From: Lachnospiraceae bacterium
GTDB taxonomy: Bacteria > Bacillota > Clostridia > Lachnospirales > Lachnospiraceae
Assembly (NCBI GenBank): GCA_017518735.1
Contig: JAFWTY010000026.1
Span: 118,711-182,710 of the forward strand
Direction of reading: 5' to 3'
DNA length: 64,000 bases
Shown: positions 53,663 through 63,712 of the stretch, one piece after another
How positions within the stretch are numbered: position 1 is the stretch's first letter
Layout of the letters: every line of letters begins with the position of its first letter
Position numbers and translations under genes: made by a program
The notes under the pieces: generated by a model
What the model was told of the DNA's origin: nothing
Database searches by the model: none
The model's input: the letters and a program-made list of their open reading frames with translations, nothing else

Positions 53663-54916
53663 ATGAGAATCATCTTTTTTCGATGGGGGAATTACGATGA
53701 GGATGTAATACTGGATACGTTAAAAAAGCAGGGACATTTTGTCTCTGCTTTTGATGCTGTTGATAAGAAAGAGCCCGACCGTACCGTCAATTTCGGTGCC
53801 AACAACAGCGAGTATGAAATGGAGTCTTTAGGCGGACTGGCGGCGGACGAGATGGTCCTTTCCCTGACGAGGGAAATCATGAATTTCCACGCGGAAGTGA
53901 TTTTTTCGATGGACTATTTCCAGTACATTTCTCTTGCGGCCAAGAAGGCAGGCATCTATTATTACTGCTGGATCTATCATCTTCCCCAGTGGAATCTGTA
54001 TTCAAACCAGGCACAGTTTCCCTGCAACCGCTTCTTTACGTATGACCATGCGCATCTTCGCGCAATGCTTCAGAACAACATCAAAAACGTTGAATACTTA
54101 TCCCTTGCAGCCGACAAGAAGCTTTTCTCCAAGGCCAGCAACGGTATTTCGGGTAACCTGTTGACGAAGTATATCACCGATGTTTCGTTTGTGGGAAATC
54201 TGTATGAGTCCGGAAACAACCTCTTTAACCGCATTACTCCGGAAGCCAAGGAGCAGCCGGTTTATCGTAAGATTGTAAGCACGATTCGAAAGAAGATGTT
54301 CAACTACGGCCGAAGTGTGTTGGAGACCGATATCACACCCGAGATGGTGGACTTTTTGATGAGGGAAGTCGGTTCGGAGAAGTGGAATTACCACTTTGCG
54401 AGCCAGGAAGACATTGTCATTCAGTCTGTAATTGCAAGAAAGGTTACGGTCGAAGAGCGTAAAGCCGTTGTAAAGGAAATGGCAAAACGTTTTGAATTCA
54501 AGCTTTACAGCGTTTCGTCGACCTCCAAGTTCCCCGAAGTCAAAAATATGGGACCGGTCGATTTCCACAAGACGGCACCGCTTATCTTCAACCAGTCCAA
54601 GATCAACCTCTACATCACACCGCGAGCAATCCGTACCGGAATTCCGCTTCGCGTTCTGGAAATCATTTCCTGTCAGGGCTTTGTGCTGACGAACTTCCAG
54701 GAAGATCTGGCGGAGGAATTCGTGGAAGGCAAGGAAATCGTAATGTACCGATCCAAAGAGGATCTGATTGAAAAGACGAAGTACTATTTGGAGCATGAGG
54801 ACGAGCGTCGTCAGATCATGAGAGCGGGATATGAGAAGGTAATGAGAGATTACAACTTCGCGGTGAAACTCTCGGATATCTTCACGAAAGACTCCTGCGG
54901 AAGATTTTTGATTTAA
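53663..54916 (+). CDS. CgeB-like glycosyltransferase
   Basis: 417 residues, no signal peptide. The GT-B style protein starts with FFRWGNYDEDVILDTLKKQGH and continues as DUF3880/CgeB-type. The C-terminal part carries FNQSKINLYITPRAIRTGIPLRVLEIISCQGFVLTNFQEDL and an EHEDERRQIMRAGYEKVMRDYNF tail, which are typical of Glyco_trans_1-type CgeB/spore-maturation family. Known members glycosylate spore crust or cell-surface proteins. ATG 53663 follows GCAAGGAG. A strong terminator closes the gene. The acceptor is unknown. Confidence 0.85.
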   Translation: MRIIFFRWGNYDEDVILDTLKKQGHFVSAFDAVDKKEPDRTVNFGANNSEYEMESLGGLAADEMVLSLTREIMNFHAEVIFSMDYFQYISLAAKKAGIYYYCWIYHLPQWNLYSNQAQFPCNRFFTYDHAHLRAMLQNNIKNVEYLSLAADKKLFSKASNGISGNLLTKYITDVSFVGNLYESGNNLFNRITPEAKEQPVYRKIVSTIRKKMFNYGRSVLETDITPEMVDFLMREVGSEKWNYHFASQEDIVIQSVIARKVTVEERKAVVKEMAKRFEFKLYSVSSTSKFPEVKNMGPVDFHKTAPLIFNQSKINLYITPRAIRTGIPLRVLEIISCQGFVLTNFQEDLAEEFVEGKEIVMYRSKEDLIEKTKYYLEHEDERRQIMRAGYEKVMRDYNFAVKLSDIFTKDSCGRFLI

Positions 54917-54939
54917 CGAATAAGAAGAGAAGAAATATA

Positions 54940-54976
54940 AAAGGCTTGGCATGATGCCAAGCCTTTGCTTTTTGTT
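54940..54976. terminator. bidirectional terminator
   Basis: AAAGGCTTGGCA and TGCCAAGCCTTT are perfect complements around TGA, followed by GCTTTTT. It separates two convergent genes. Confidence 0.88.
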
Positions 54977-54999
54977 TTCAGGATCAAAGAGGAAGTTTT

Positions 55000-55914
55000 T
55001 CAGTCCAGTCCGTAGGGATTCGGATAAGTGGACGATTCGTCGATGGTTACTTCACCGGATTCCTTGTAAACGGAATATCCGGAACCGGTATTGGTAATGG
55101 TGGAACCCTTCACCACAAGAACTGCGTTTGCATGATTGTTCATCAGGGTGGGATGTGTCACATCACCGGCACCTGTGATCGTGCACTGGGTAACGGTCAT
55201 TGTTCCGGAGTTGATGACCGGAATAACATCCGTTTCGGTACGTACGATGGTGCAGGCCGTCATTTCCAGAATACTCTGTCCGTTGTTACTGTTCCAAACC
55301 GAGAAAGAAGGAGTGGAGTTGTTCACGGTTACCTGGTTCATGGTAAGGCTGCCAAAATTGACGATGGTCTTTGCTTCGGTGCTTCCCGTGCAATCAATGG
55401 TTCCCTCACCTGTAATCAGCATGGTTCCGTTGTTCACGATGACATCGCTTCCGGAACCGGTTAAGGTAAATCCGCCGAGAACGAGTTTGATGCTACTTCC
55501 CACGGGAGAGATTCCGCAACCTTCCGCATCTTTTGTCAGACATACGGTGGCATTTTCATAGGCACCTGCCGCATCGAATGCTTCCTGAAGGGTGTCATAT
55601 CCCTTTCCGTTCACGGTAAAAGGATGAGAGGTGTAGGTAAACTCCAGGTCCACCGTGGTGTTCTTCTTTAATTCATCGGTCTTTAAAGACCAGGAGTTGC
55701 AATCCCAGGTGGCGTTCGCATCCTTGTTGTTGCACTTGATGCTGACGATTTCGTAGTAGCCCTGATCCGGGAGTTCCTCGACACGCTTTCCGTCCACATA
55801 ATAGCGGGTGGTCAGCTTCGGAGTTCCGCAACCTGCCAGGACGAATACCATCACTATGAGCAGTGCTGCCGGGATGAGCTTCGTCGCAAAGCTTCCATGT
55901 TTTTGCTGTTTCAT
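55000..55914 (-). CDS. lipoprotein with right-handed beta-helix-like repeats
   Basis: 304 residues. The signal peptide ends in VLAGC with Cys 29 lipidated. A first domain (about 35-110) contains RYYVDGKRVEELPD and SHPFTVNGKGYDTLQEAFD. The rest is a chain of short strands (IKLVLGGFTLTGSG, TMLITGEGTIDCTG, GSLTMNQVTVNNS, GTMTVTQCTITGAG) that fits a parallel beta-helix. Such proteins are cell-surface adhesins or glycan-binding proteins; the sequence gives no more. The gene converges on the CgeB-like one. Confidence 0.75.
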   Translation of the reverse strand: MKQQKHGSFATKLIPAALLIVMVFVLAGCGTPKLTTRYYVDGKRVEELPDQGYYEIVSIKCNNKDANATWDCNSWSLKTDELKKNTTVDLEFTYTSHPFTVNGKGYDTLQEAFDAAGAYENATVCLTKDAEGCGISPVGSSIKLVLGGFTLTGSGSDVIVNNGTMLITGEGTIDCTGSTEAKTIVNFGSLTMNQVTVNNSTPSFSVWNSNNGQSILEMTACTIVRTETDVIPVINSGTMTVTQCTITGAGDVTHPTLMNNHANAVLVVKGSTITNTGSGYSVYKESGEVTIDESSTYPNPYGLD

Positions 55915-56002
55915 TTCTTGGTTTTCCTTCTGATTATCTTTCTAAACACTCGCTAACCGGACGATGCACCGTTGGCGAGTACTAAGCTATTATATCAGCG
56001 CA

Positions 56003-57067
56003 TCAGCCTTTCATCAACTCCATATACTTACGGGGCTTCGTGCTGCCGGCTTCGGGATCGATAACCGGACTGGTGTTGGTCATTGCGATGTTCAGCCAGT
56101 TCTTTGCATTGATGTAGTCGTGGGTATCGTAGTATCCGATGCCGACCTCAAGGCAGATCTCGGAGCAGGGACCGACTGCCATGGAAGTCATGGCGATTTC
56201 ATAAAGGTCCTTCATGTTGCCCTCGACTCTGGCGATTTTTGCCAAAACGCATAAGGACTCGCGGTAGTTGTTCCAGTCGTTTCCGAGCAGAATTTCCGGA
56301 GCGCTTTCCGCATCCGCATCGGCAGTCTGGATTTCCCAGAGGGTTCCCTTTCTCTTCTTCGGAAGAGAAGGCTCTTCGTCGGGCTGGATGTTTAAGGTGG
56401 TTCCGGAGATGTATTTCTTGAAATAGTCCTTAGCACGGAACAGATCTGCGGTGCCGCCGGTTAAGTAGAGCTCTCTTGCATACAGTCCGTGAAGTTTCGG
56501 AGAAAGGACTCCGCCGCGCTCGATGACTTTTTCGTAAATCGCGCAGTCACGTCCGACGTGGGAAACGGCCGGTAAGTGCTTAATGGAAATATCGCTTTCA
56601 AAAATCACCGGCTCCAGTCGCATGCTTTCATGAACCGGATCGATCCAGGTCCAGCTGCGCAGACGCTTGAAAAGCTTCGGGCGGTATTCACGTTCGTAGC
56701 CGTTTGCTTCGTTGAAGTTGATAGGCGTTAAGTACCACATTTTTACGATTTCGTATTTGGGATCCAGGTACTGCTTTAAAACCTCAAACTGTTCGCGGTT
56801 TGCTTCGTCCAAAACCTCATCGGCATCGACTGTGTAGATATAGTCCTTCGAGCATTTTGAAAATGCAAAGTTTCTTGCTGCCGCGAAGTCGTTCACCCAC
56901 TCAAAATCGTAAACTTCTCTGGTGTACTCCCATGCGATGTCTTTGGTGGAGTCGGTGGAACCCGTATCCACGATGACAAGTTCGTCATACAGACCCTTCA
57001 AGGAGTCCAGGCAGCGTCTTAAGAGTTTCTCTTCGTTTTTAACGATCATACATACGGATAATGTCAT
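56003..57067 (-). CDS. GT2 family glycosyltransferase with TPR-like C-terminus
   Basis: 354 residues from ATG 57067, which has GGGGGAG directly before it; an upstream start (57091) is rejected. The GT-A opening MTLSVCMIVKNEEKLLRRCLDSLKG, VDTGSTDSTK, and the acidic VDADEVLD (DxD) are clear. The C-terminal half (about 190-354), ending with GIGYYDTHDYINAKNWLNIAM, is helical and TPR-like. These proteins are common in Clostridia and may glycosylate flagellin or cell-surface polymers. dnaE is divergent, 170 bp upstream. Confidence 0.88.
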   Translation of the reverse strand: MTLSVCMIVKNEEKLLRRCLDSLKGLYDELVIVDTGSTDSTKDIAWEYTREVYDFEWVNDFAAARNFAFSKCSKDYIYTVDADEVLDEANREQFEVLKQYLDPKYEIVKMWYLTPINFNEANGYEREYRPKLFKRLRSWTWIDPVHESMRLEPVIFESDISIKHLPAVSHVGRDCAIYEKVIERGGVLSPKLHGLYARELYLTGGTADLFRAKDYFKKYISGTTLNIQPDEEPSLPKKRKGTLWEIQTADADAESAPEILLGNDWNNYRESLCVLAKIARVEGNMKDLYEIAMTSMAVGPCSEICLEVGIGYYDTHDYINAKNWLNIAMTNTSPVIDPEAGSTKPRKYMELMKG

Positions 57068-57237
57068 ATAACTCCCCCTTTTCTTCCCCATTTTTTCTTG
57101 ATTTCATCATGAAGTAACCCTATAAAAATTGTACCATTTTTCACGGGGAAAAGAAACCGTTTTTGGAAAGTCAAGCCTACCATTTTCGCTGCGGATATTG
57201 TAAAATAACAGCGTAGGGAAATTATGGGAGAAACAAA

Positions 57238-60200
57238 GTGGCTTTTACGCATCTTCACGTCCATACGGAGTTCAGTCTTCTGGACGGATCCAACAAAATC
57301 AAAGAATATGTAAAGCGTTTAAAAGAGCTGGGCATGACCCATGGTGCGATTACGGACCACGGGGTGATGTTCGGTTGCATTGATTTCTATAAAGAAGCGC
57401 TCAAGGAAGGCATAACGCCAATCCTGGGCTGCGAAGTCTATGTCGCTCCGAATTCCCGTTTTGACAAAGAACTGACCGGCGGAGAGGATCGCTACAATCA
57501 CCTGATTCTCCTCGCGGAAAACAACAAAGGCTATGAGAACTTAATGAAAATCGTCTCCCGTGGCTTCACGGAAGGATTCTACTATAAGCCCAGGGTGGAC
57601 ATGGAGGTTCTGAACAAATATCACGAGGGACTGATCTGTCTTTCTGCCTGTCTCGCGGGAGAGGTGCAAAAATACATTGCCCGCGGTTTCTACGATGAGG
57701 CCGTAAAAGCAGCGCGCCGATACAGCGAATGCTTCGGAGAGGGCAACTACTATCTGGAACTTCAGGACCACGGATATCCCGAGCAGCAGACCGTAAACAC
57801 CGGTCTGATTCGCATGTCCGAAGAACTGGGACTGCCCCTGGTCTGCACGAACGACGTTCACTATACCTACGCGGAGGATGCCGAAAGCCATGATATCCTG
57901 CTTTGCATCCAGACCGGCAAGAAGGTTTCCGACGAAGACCGCATGCGCTACGAGGGCGGACAGTTTTATTTAAAATCCGAAGAGGAGATGCGAAATCTTT
58001 TCTCCTACGTTCCCGAAGCGATTGAAAATACGAATAAAATCGCGGAGCGCTGTCACGTGGAGATCACCTTCCACGAGACAAAAATCCCTCATTTCGACGT
58101 CCCGGAAGGCTACACTTCCAAATCCTATTTAACCGAATTATGTGAAAAAGGCTTCAAAGGGCACTATCCGAACGACGACGGAACCCTGCATGAAAAAATG
58201 ATGTACGAGATCTCCGTCATCGAGAAGATGGGCTATGTCGACTACTTCCTGATTGTCTGGGACTTCATCAACTATGCCAAGGAACACGGCATCGCAGTAG
58301 GACCCGGAAGAGGCTCTGCAGCGGGAAGTCTGGTTTCTTACTGTCTGCACATTACGGATATCGATCCGGTTCGATACAGCCTCCTTTTTGAGCGTTTCTT
58401 AAATCCGGAACGTGTATCCATGCCCGATATCGACGTTGACTTCTGTGTGGAACGAAGAGGAGAAGTCATCGATTACGTGCGCCGCAAATACGGTGAAGAC
58501 AACGTGGCGCAGATTGTAACCTTCGGTACCCTGCAGGCCCGCGGTGTTATCCGTGACGTGGCCAGAGTACTGGACATGCCCTACAACATTGCGGACCAGA
58601 TTGCAAAACAGATCCCGATGGAACTCGGCATGACGTTGGATAAAGCACTCAATATGAACCCGGCCCTTCGCGAGACCTACGAAAGCGATCCCGAAATCCA
58701 CTATCTGATCGATATGTCCAAGAGGCTGGAAGGTTTGCCGAGACATACCTCCATGCATGCGGCAGGCGTGCTGATTTCCCCGCGTCCCGTTGACGATTTT
58801 GTACCGCTCAACTTAGGTTCCGACGGTATGCATACCACCCAGTACACGATGACGACTCTCGAGGAACTGGGACTTCTCAAGATGGACTTCCTCGGCCTTC
58901 GAAACCTGACCGTCATCCAGAATGCGGAAAAGAGTATCTCCAAAAGACTCGGCCGTGAGTTCTCCGTCCGGGAAATCGATTACGACGATTCCAAGGTTTT
59001 TGAATATATCGGTACCGGCCAGACCGAAGGTGTTTTCCAGTTGGAGAGCGCCGGCATGAAGAGTTTCATGAAGGAGTTGAAGCCGAAGAATTTGGAAGAT
59101 GTTATTGCGGGAATCTCCTTATACCGTCCCGGCCCGATGGACTTTATTCCGCAGTACATCAAGGGCAAAAATGCCCCGCAGGACATTCGCTACTTATGCC
59201 CGCAGTTGAAGCCGATTCTGTCTCCGACCTACGGCTGTATCGTATACCAGGAGCAGGTTATGCAGATCGTACGTGACCTTGGCGGATTTACCCTGGGCCG
59301 CTCCGACGAAGTGCGTCGCGCCATGTCCAAAAAGAAAACCTACGTCATGGAAGAGGAGCGCAAAAACTTCGTTTATGGCAACGAAGAGCTCGGCATCAAA
59401 GGCTGTGTCGGAAACGGCATTTCCGAAGATGTGGGAAATGATATCTACGATCAGATGATTGATTTTGCAAAATACGCATTCAACAAATCCCACGCGGCAG
59501 CCTATGCCGTTGTGGCATACCAGACTGCGTACTTAAAATACTACTATCCCGTAGAATATATGGCAGCGCTGATTTCCTCCGTCATCGATAATTCCGGAAA
59601 GGTTTCCGAATATATCATGACGTGCAGAAACATGGGCATCAAACTTCTCTCGCCCGACATCAACGAAGGCGAGGCGGACTTTACGGTATCGGGTGATTCC
59701 ATCCGTTATTCCTTAACCGCGATCAAAAACGTTGGCCGTCCGATCATCGATGCCATTGTGGCGGAACGCGAGGAGAACGGACTCTTTACGTCCTTCCAAA
59801 GCTTCCTTGAGAGAATGTGTTCCAAGGAAGAAAACCCAATCAACAAGCGTGCGGTGGAGAACTTTATCAAGGCCGGATGTTTTGATTCCTTCGGCGGCAA
59901 CCGGAAACAGTACATGCAGATCTATCAGATCATCATGGACCGTGCCATTAAGAACAAAAAGGGCAACATCGAAGGGCAGATGTCTATTTTTGACATGGGC
60001 AGTGCGGAAGATAAAAAGAGTGCCGAAGTACCCCTTCCCGAGATTGAAGACTTTGACAAGGATATCCGTCTGGCTTACGAAAAGGAAGTGCTTGGCATCT
60101 ACGTCTCCGGTCATCCGCTCGAATCCTACGAGGAACTCTGGAGAAAGAAGATTACCAACGTGGCCTCGGATTTCTATCTGGACGAGGAAACCGAAAAATC

Positions 60201-60702
60201 CCTCGTGGAGGATGATGCGAAGGTTACCGTGGGCGGAATGGTGGCCGACAAGACCATCAAATACACCAAAAATGACAAGGCCATGGCCTTCCTCACTTTG
60301 GAAGATCTCTCCGGCACCGTCGAAATCATAGTCTTCTCCAGACAGTTTGAGAAATATGCCTCTGTATTAAATGAGGATGAGAAGCTTTTTGTTACCGGAC
60401 GCGTAAGCTGCGAGGAAAACAAAGACTCCAAGGTCATCGCGGAGACGATCTATACGTTTGACAGCGCTCCGAAAACCCTCTGGGTGAAGTTTGCAAACCG
60501 TGCGGAATACGAAGAAAAGTTCCCCGAAGCCGAAAAGTATTTAAACGTTTCGGACGGAAGGGATGTTGTGAAGATATATCTTGAGGAGGAGAAGCTGATC
60601 AAGGCGCTTCCGCCTTCAAGAAACGTTAATGCAGAGGACGAGACATTGATAAGCAGTCTCGAGAGCCTTCTCGGAGCCGGACGCGTCAAAGCGACCTGGT
60701 AG
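57238..60702 (+). CDS. dnaE: DNA polymerase III alpha subunit DnaE
   Basis: 1154 residues. PHP domain (FTHLHVHTEFSLLDGSNKI, TDHGVMFGCIDFYKEA, GCEVYVAP), the polymerase palm with PDIDVDF (catalytic Asp residues about 398-400), GPGRGSAAGSLVSYCL, and HAAGVLIS. YRPGPMDFIP and the fingers motif NKSHAAAYAVVAYQTAYLK follow. The OB-fold nucleic-acid domain VGGMVADKTIKYTKNDKAMAF is at the C-terminus. Firmicutes DnaE acts with PolC, mainly extending RNA primers. GTG 57238 with GGGAG precedes it. pfkA comes next, as in many Firmicutes. Confidence 0.97.
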   Translation: MAFTHLHVHTEFSLLDGSNKIKEYVKRLKELGMTHGAITDHGVMFGCIDFYKEALKEGITPILGCEVYVAPNSRFDKELTGGEDRYNHLILLAENNKGYENLMKIVSRGFTEGFYYKPRVDMEVLNKYHEGLICLSACLAGEVQKYIARGFYDEAVKAARRYSECFGEGNYYLELQDHGYPEQQTVNTGLIRMSEELGLPLVCTNDVHYTYAEDAESHDILLCIQTGKKVSDEDRMRYEGGQFYLKSEEEMRNLFSYVPEAIENTNKIAERCHVEITFHETKIPHFDVPEGYTSKSYLTELCEKGFKGHYPNDDGTLHEKMMYEISVIEKMGYVDYFLIVWDFINYAKEHGIAVGPGRGSAAGSLVSYCLHITDIDPVRYSLLFERFLNPERVSMPDIDVDFCVERRGEVIDYVRRKYGEDNVAQIVTFGTLQARGVIRDVARVLDMPYNIADQIAKQIPMELGMTLDKALNMNPALRETYESDPEIHYLIDMSKRLEGLPRHTSMHAAGVLISPRPVDDFVPLNLGSDGMHTTQYTMTTLEELGLLKMDFLGLRNLTVIQNAEKSISKRLGREFSVREIDYDDSKVFEYIGTGQTEGVFQLESAGMKSFMKELKPKNLEDVIAGISLYRPGPMDFIPQYIKGKNAPQDIRYLCPQLKPILSPTYGCIVYQEQVMQIVRDLGGFTLGRSDEVRRAMSKKKTYVMEEERKNFVYGNEELGIKGCVGNGISEDVGNDIYDQMIDFAKYAFNKSHAAAYAVVAYQTAYLKYYYPVEYMAALISSVIDNSGKVSEYIMTCRNMGIKLLSPDINEGEADFTVSGDSIRYSLTAIKNVGRPIIDAIVAEREENGLFTSFQSFLERMCSKEENPINKRAVENFIKAGCFDSFGGNRKQYMQIYQIIMDRAIKNKKGNIEGQMSIFDMGSAEDKKSAEVPLPEIEDFDKDIRLAYEKEVLGIYVSGHPLESYEELWRKKITNVASDFYLDEETEKSLVEDDAKVTVGGMVADKTIKYTKNDKAMAFLTLEDLSGTVEIIVFSRQFEKYASVLNEDEKLFVTGRVSCEENKDSKVIAETIYTFDSAPKTLWVKFANRAEYEEKFPEAEKYLNVSDGRDVVKIYLEEEKLIKALPPSRNVNAEDETLISSLESLLGAGRVKATW

Positions 60703-60786
60703 AAGGATAATATTGCCAATTGGAAACAAGTATTGCATAATAAAGGGTGCCGGAAATCGGCAGATATTTACTAAGGAGCGAAAGCT

Positions 60787-61755
60787 ATGGCAGATCAGAT
60801 TAAAACCATCGGAGTACTTACGAGCGGCGGCGATGCGCCGGGTATGAATGCGGCAATCCGCGCGGTTGTTCGAAAAGCACTTGCCAACGGGGTAAATGTA
60901 AAGGGAATCAAGAGAGGATATGCGGGACTTCTGGCCGAAGAGATTATTGACATGGGCCGCAAGGACGTATCCGATACCATCCAGAGAGGCGGTACCATCT
61001 TAGGAACCGCAAGATGTCTGGAATTTAAGGAAGAAGAAGTGCAGGCGCAGGCTGCGGAAATCTGCAAAAAGCACGGAATCGACGGCATCGTGGTTATCGG
61101 CGGCGACGGTTCCTACAGAGGAGCTCAGGCACTTGCCCGTCACGGAATCAACACCATCGGACTTCCCGGAACCATCGATTTGGACATCGCATGTACCGAC
61201 TATACGATTGGTTTTGATACGGCTGTCAACACGGCAATGCAGGCCATCGATAAGGTAAGAGATACCTCTTCCTCCCATGAGAGATGCTCCATCATCGAAG
61301 TTATGGGACGTAACGCCGGTTACATCGCACTGTGGTGCGGTATCGCAAACGGCGCGGAGGACATCCTTCTTCCCGAGACCTATGATTATAATGAACAGCG
61401 GATTATCAACAACATCATCGAGAACCGCAAAAAAGGCAAAAAACACCACATCATCATCAACGCGGAAGGCATCGGCCACTCCACTTCGATGGCAAGAAGA
61501 ATCGAAGCGGCAACCGGCATCGAAACCAGAGCAACAATCCTCGGTTACATGCAGCGTGGCGGATCTCCGACCTGTAAGGACCGCTACTACGCATCCATCA
61601 TGGGTGCTTATGCGGCAGACATCCTCTGCGAAGGAAAGTCGAACCGTGTCGTAGCATACCGCGGCGGTGAATTTGTGGATTACGATATTGAAGAAGCACT
61701 GAACATGACCAAGCAGATTCCGGAATACCAGTACATGGTAAGCAAGACCATCTAG
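60787..61755 (+). CDS. pfkA: 6-phosphofructokinase, ATP-dependent
   Basis: 322 residues. Catalyses fructose 6-phosphate + ATP to fructose 1,6-bisphosphate. TSGGDAPGMNAAIRAVVR opens it; GGDGSYRGAQALARHGI carries the ATP site, and PGTIDLDIACTDYTIGFDTA the catalytic Asp and Thr. VMGRNAGYIALWCGIANGAE and LGYMQRGGSPTCKDR are also classical. The Gly-Asp pattern at the GGDGS site favours ATP, not pyrophosphate. AAGGAGCG precedes ATG 60787. Downstream of dnaE as in many Firmicutes. Confidence 0.96.
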   Translation: MADQIKTIGVLTSGGDAPGMNAAIRAVVRKALANGVNVKGIKRGYAGLLAEEIIDMGRKDVSDTIQRGGTILGTARCLEFKEEEVQAQAAEICKKHGIDGIVVIGGDGSYRGAQALARHGINTIGLPGTIDLDIACTDYTIGFDTAVNTAMQAIDKVRDTSSSHERCSIIEVMGRNAGYIALWCGIANGAEDILLPETYDYNEQRIINNIIENRKKGKKHHIIINAEGIGHSTSMARRIEAATGIETRATILGYMQRGGSPTCKDRYYASIMGAYAADILCEGKSNRVVAYRGGEFVDYDIEEALNMTKQIPEYQYMVSKTI

Positions 61756-61775
61756 TCCGGACAATCAGACAAAAC

Positions 61776-62588
61776 ATGATTACATCTCTGAACAACGGCA
61801 AAATTAAATACATCAAGGAACTGATGAAAAAGCCCGCAACCAGGGAAAAGGAAGGATGTTTTGTTGCGGAAGGCGTAAAAATGTTTCTGGAAGCTCCGAT
61901 CGATGAAATTCGCGGAGTATTCTTAAACGAGCATCTTTACGAAAGACTTGAGGGCAGAGACAGTCTTCCGAAGAAATACGACGATTGCAGGAAGAAACTA
62001 AAGGAAGTTGCTTTTGAGGTCGTTACGGACCGTGTCTACGAATCCATGACCGGAACCGTGACACCGCAGGGAATCATGACGGTAATCGGCAACAAGAAGT
62101 ATTCCCTGGAGCAGATTTTGAAATCGGGAGAGAATTCTCTCTATGTCATACTGGAGAATCTTCAGGATCCCGGTAATTTGGGAACCATCCTTCGAACTGC
62201 GGAGGCGGCGGGCGTGAACGGAATCATCTTAAGCGACACCTGTGTGGATTTTTACAATCCGAAGGTCATCCGTTCCACGATGGGTTCCATTTTCCGCGTT
62301 CCGTTTTTATATGTAAAAGATCTGAAGGCCGCAATCGAAAAAATGAAAGAAAGCGGAATTCAGGTGCTTGCGGCAACGCTTTCCGGAAAGTCCAAAGCAT
62401 ATGACGCATATGAGTATACCGGTCCGACCGCATTTTTGATCGGAAATGAAGGGAACGGACTGCTGGAAGAGACCATCCGGCAGGCAACGGCGGAAGTATA
62501 TATTCCGATGCTCGGAAAAGTAGAGTCACTAAACGCTTCTGTGGCGGCATCCATTCTGATGTTTGAGGCTGCCAGACAGAGACGCTGA
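61776..62588 (+). CDS. SpoU/TrmH-family RNA 2'-O-methyltransferase
   Basis: 270 residues. The N-terminal substrate-binding domain (NNGKIKYIKELMKKPATREKEGCFVAEGVKMF) is followed by the SPOUT domain with LENLQDPGNLGTILRTAEAAGVNGIIL, STMGSIFRVPF, LIGNEGNGL and VESLNASVAASILMFEAARQR. These are the conserved motifs of 2'-O-ribose methyltransferases such as TrmH/RlmB and the B. subtilis YsgA. The target RNA cannot be named from sequence. It starts 21 bases after the pfkA stop, probably in the same transcript. Confidence 0.9.
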   Translation: MITSLNNGKIKYIKELMKKPATREKEGCFVAEGVKMFLEAPIDEIRGVFLNEHLYERLEGRDSLPKKYDDCRKKLKEVAFEVVTDRVYESMTGTVTPQGIMTVIGNKKYSLEQILKSGENSLYVILENLQDPGNLGTILRTAEAAGVNGIILSDTCVDFYNPKVIRSTMGSIFRVPFLYVKDLKAAIEKMKESGIQVLAATLSGKSKAYDAYEYTGPTAFLIGNEGNGLLEETIRQATAEVYIPMLGKVESLNASVAASILMFEAARQRR

Positions 62589-62619
62589 TCGTAAACAGAA
62601 AGTAAGAGAGGGCAATGAC

Positions 62620-63414
62620 ATGAAAATCGGTTTTATCGGACTTGGAAACATGGCAAAATCCATTATCGGCGGAATCATCGAGAACGGCGGAATCAAGCCG
62701 GAAGAGATCATCGGTTCCGACGTATCCAGTGCGGCTTGTGAAAATGCACAGAAGGAATTCGGAATTTCCACCTGCTCCGAAAACGCAATGGTTGCGGAAC
62801 AGTCTGACGTGCTGGTTCTTGCGGTAAAACCGCAGTTTTTGAATGAAGCACTTGCAAACGTAAAGGGAGTGCTGAAAGAAAATATCATCATTATCTCCAT
62901 CGTGGCAGGTAAGACAATCGATTATCTCGAGAATCTGCTCGGAAGTGACCACAGCATCGTTCGCTGCATGCCGAATACCCCGGCACTGGTCGGAGAAGCC
63001 TGCACGGCTTACACCCCGAACGAGCATGTAACCGAATCCCAGAAGGCAATTGCCAACAAACTGCTTTCCTGCTTCGGTAAGGCAATCTGTGTACCGGAAA
63101 AAATGATGGATGCAGTAGTCGGTGTCAGCGGAAGCGCTCCGGCATACGTATTTATGTTCATCGAAGCAATGGCAGACGGCGCCGTTTTGGAAGGAATGCC
63201 CAGAAATATGGCATATGAGTTCGCTGCACAGGCGGTCCTTGGAAGTGCCAAGCTGATGCTTGAGACCGGAAAACATCCCGGAGAACTCAAGGATATGGTT
63301 TGCTCTCCCGGAGGAACCACGATCGAAGCCGTACGCGTATTGGAGGAAGGAAACTTCCGTGCAACGGTCATGGATGCGGTAATTGAGTGTGCCGAAAAAT
63401 CCAAAATGCTGTAA
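62620..63414 (+). CDS. proC: pyrroline-5-carboxylate reductase
   Basis: 264 residues. Last step of proline synthesis: NAD(P)H-dependent reduction of pyrroline-5-carboxylate. GFIGLGNMAKSIIGGI is the dinucleotide-binding loop; VLAVKPQFLNEALANVK, IVRCMPNTPALVGEACTAYTPN and VSGSAPAYVFMFIEAMADGAV and the C-terminal [17 protein letters not shown] are conserved. ATG 62620 with AGAGAGG before it is chosen; earlier in-frame starts lie in the previous gene. A related but broken proC tail occurs at 23362-23499. A terminator lies 139 bases after the stop. Confidence 0.95.
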   Translation: MKIGFIGLGNMAKSIIGGIIENGGIKPEEIIGSDVSSAACENAQKEFGISTCSENAMVAEQSDVLVLAVKPQFLNEALANVKGVLKENIIIISIVAGKTIDYLENLLGSDHSIVRCMPNTPALVGEACTAYTPNEHVTESQKAIANKLLSCFGKAICVPEKMMDAVVGVSGSAPAYVFMFIEAMADGAVLEGMPRNMAYEFAAQAVLGSAKLMLETGKHPGELKDMVCSPGGTTIEAVRVLEEGNFRATVMDAVIECAEKSKML

Positions 63415-63552
63415 TTTTGGATAAAATTGACTGAAAAGGGAAGAGTACTGCGGCGTAATTTTTGTGAATCCTTCACAGAATATGGATAAGATGAGCGGAA
63501 TCTTTCGTAAATAACGACGATAATTCGTTAAAACTTTGTGAAAAAAGATGCG

Positions 63553-63590
63553 AAACCATGTAAAGATTAACTAATTTTTACATGGTTTTT
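63553..63590 (+). terminator. proC terminator
   Basis: AAACCATGTAAA and TTTACATGGTTT form a perfect 12-bp stem with a 12-base loop, followed by TTTTATT. Confidence 0.82.
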
Positions 63591-63631
63591 TATTGTCAAA
63601 AGGGTAAAAACTCCGATTTTTAGCCGAAAAT

Positions 63632-63660
63632 TTGACTTGTGGGTGGGAATCTGCTATGAT
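63632..63660 (+). promoter_or_regulatory. promoter of the last gene
   Basis: TTGACT at 63632-63637, 17-base spacer, TATGAT at 63655-63660. About 65 bases of leader precede the ATG at 63731. Confidence 0.72.
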
Positions 63661-63665
63661 GCCCT

Positions 63666-63712
63666 TGTAACAAAATTGTAACAATTTACATAATGTTGTA
63701 AAACTATGTAAA
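63666..63712 (+). promoter_or_regulatory. possible WalR-type binding sites
   Basis: TGTAAC-N5-TGTAAC at 63666-63682 fits the WalR consensus TGT(A/T)A-N-N5 repeat exactly. A second pair TGTAAA-N4-TGTAAA at 63697-63712 has a one-base shorter spacer. The first starts right after the -10, where a response regulator could block or tune transcription of the secreted protein gene. WalR control is inference. Confidence 0.5.
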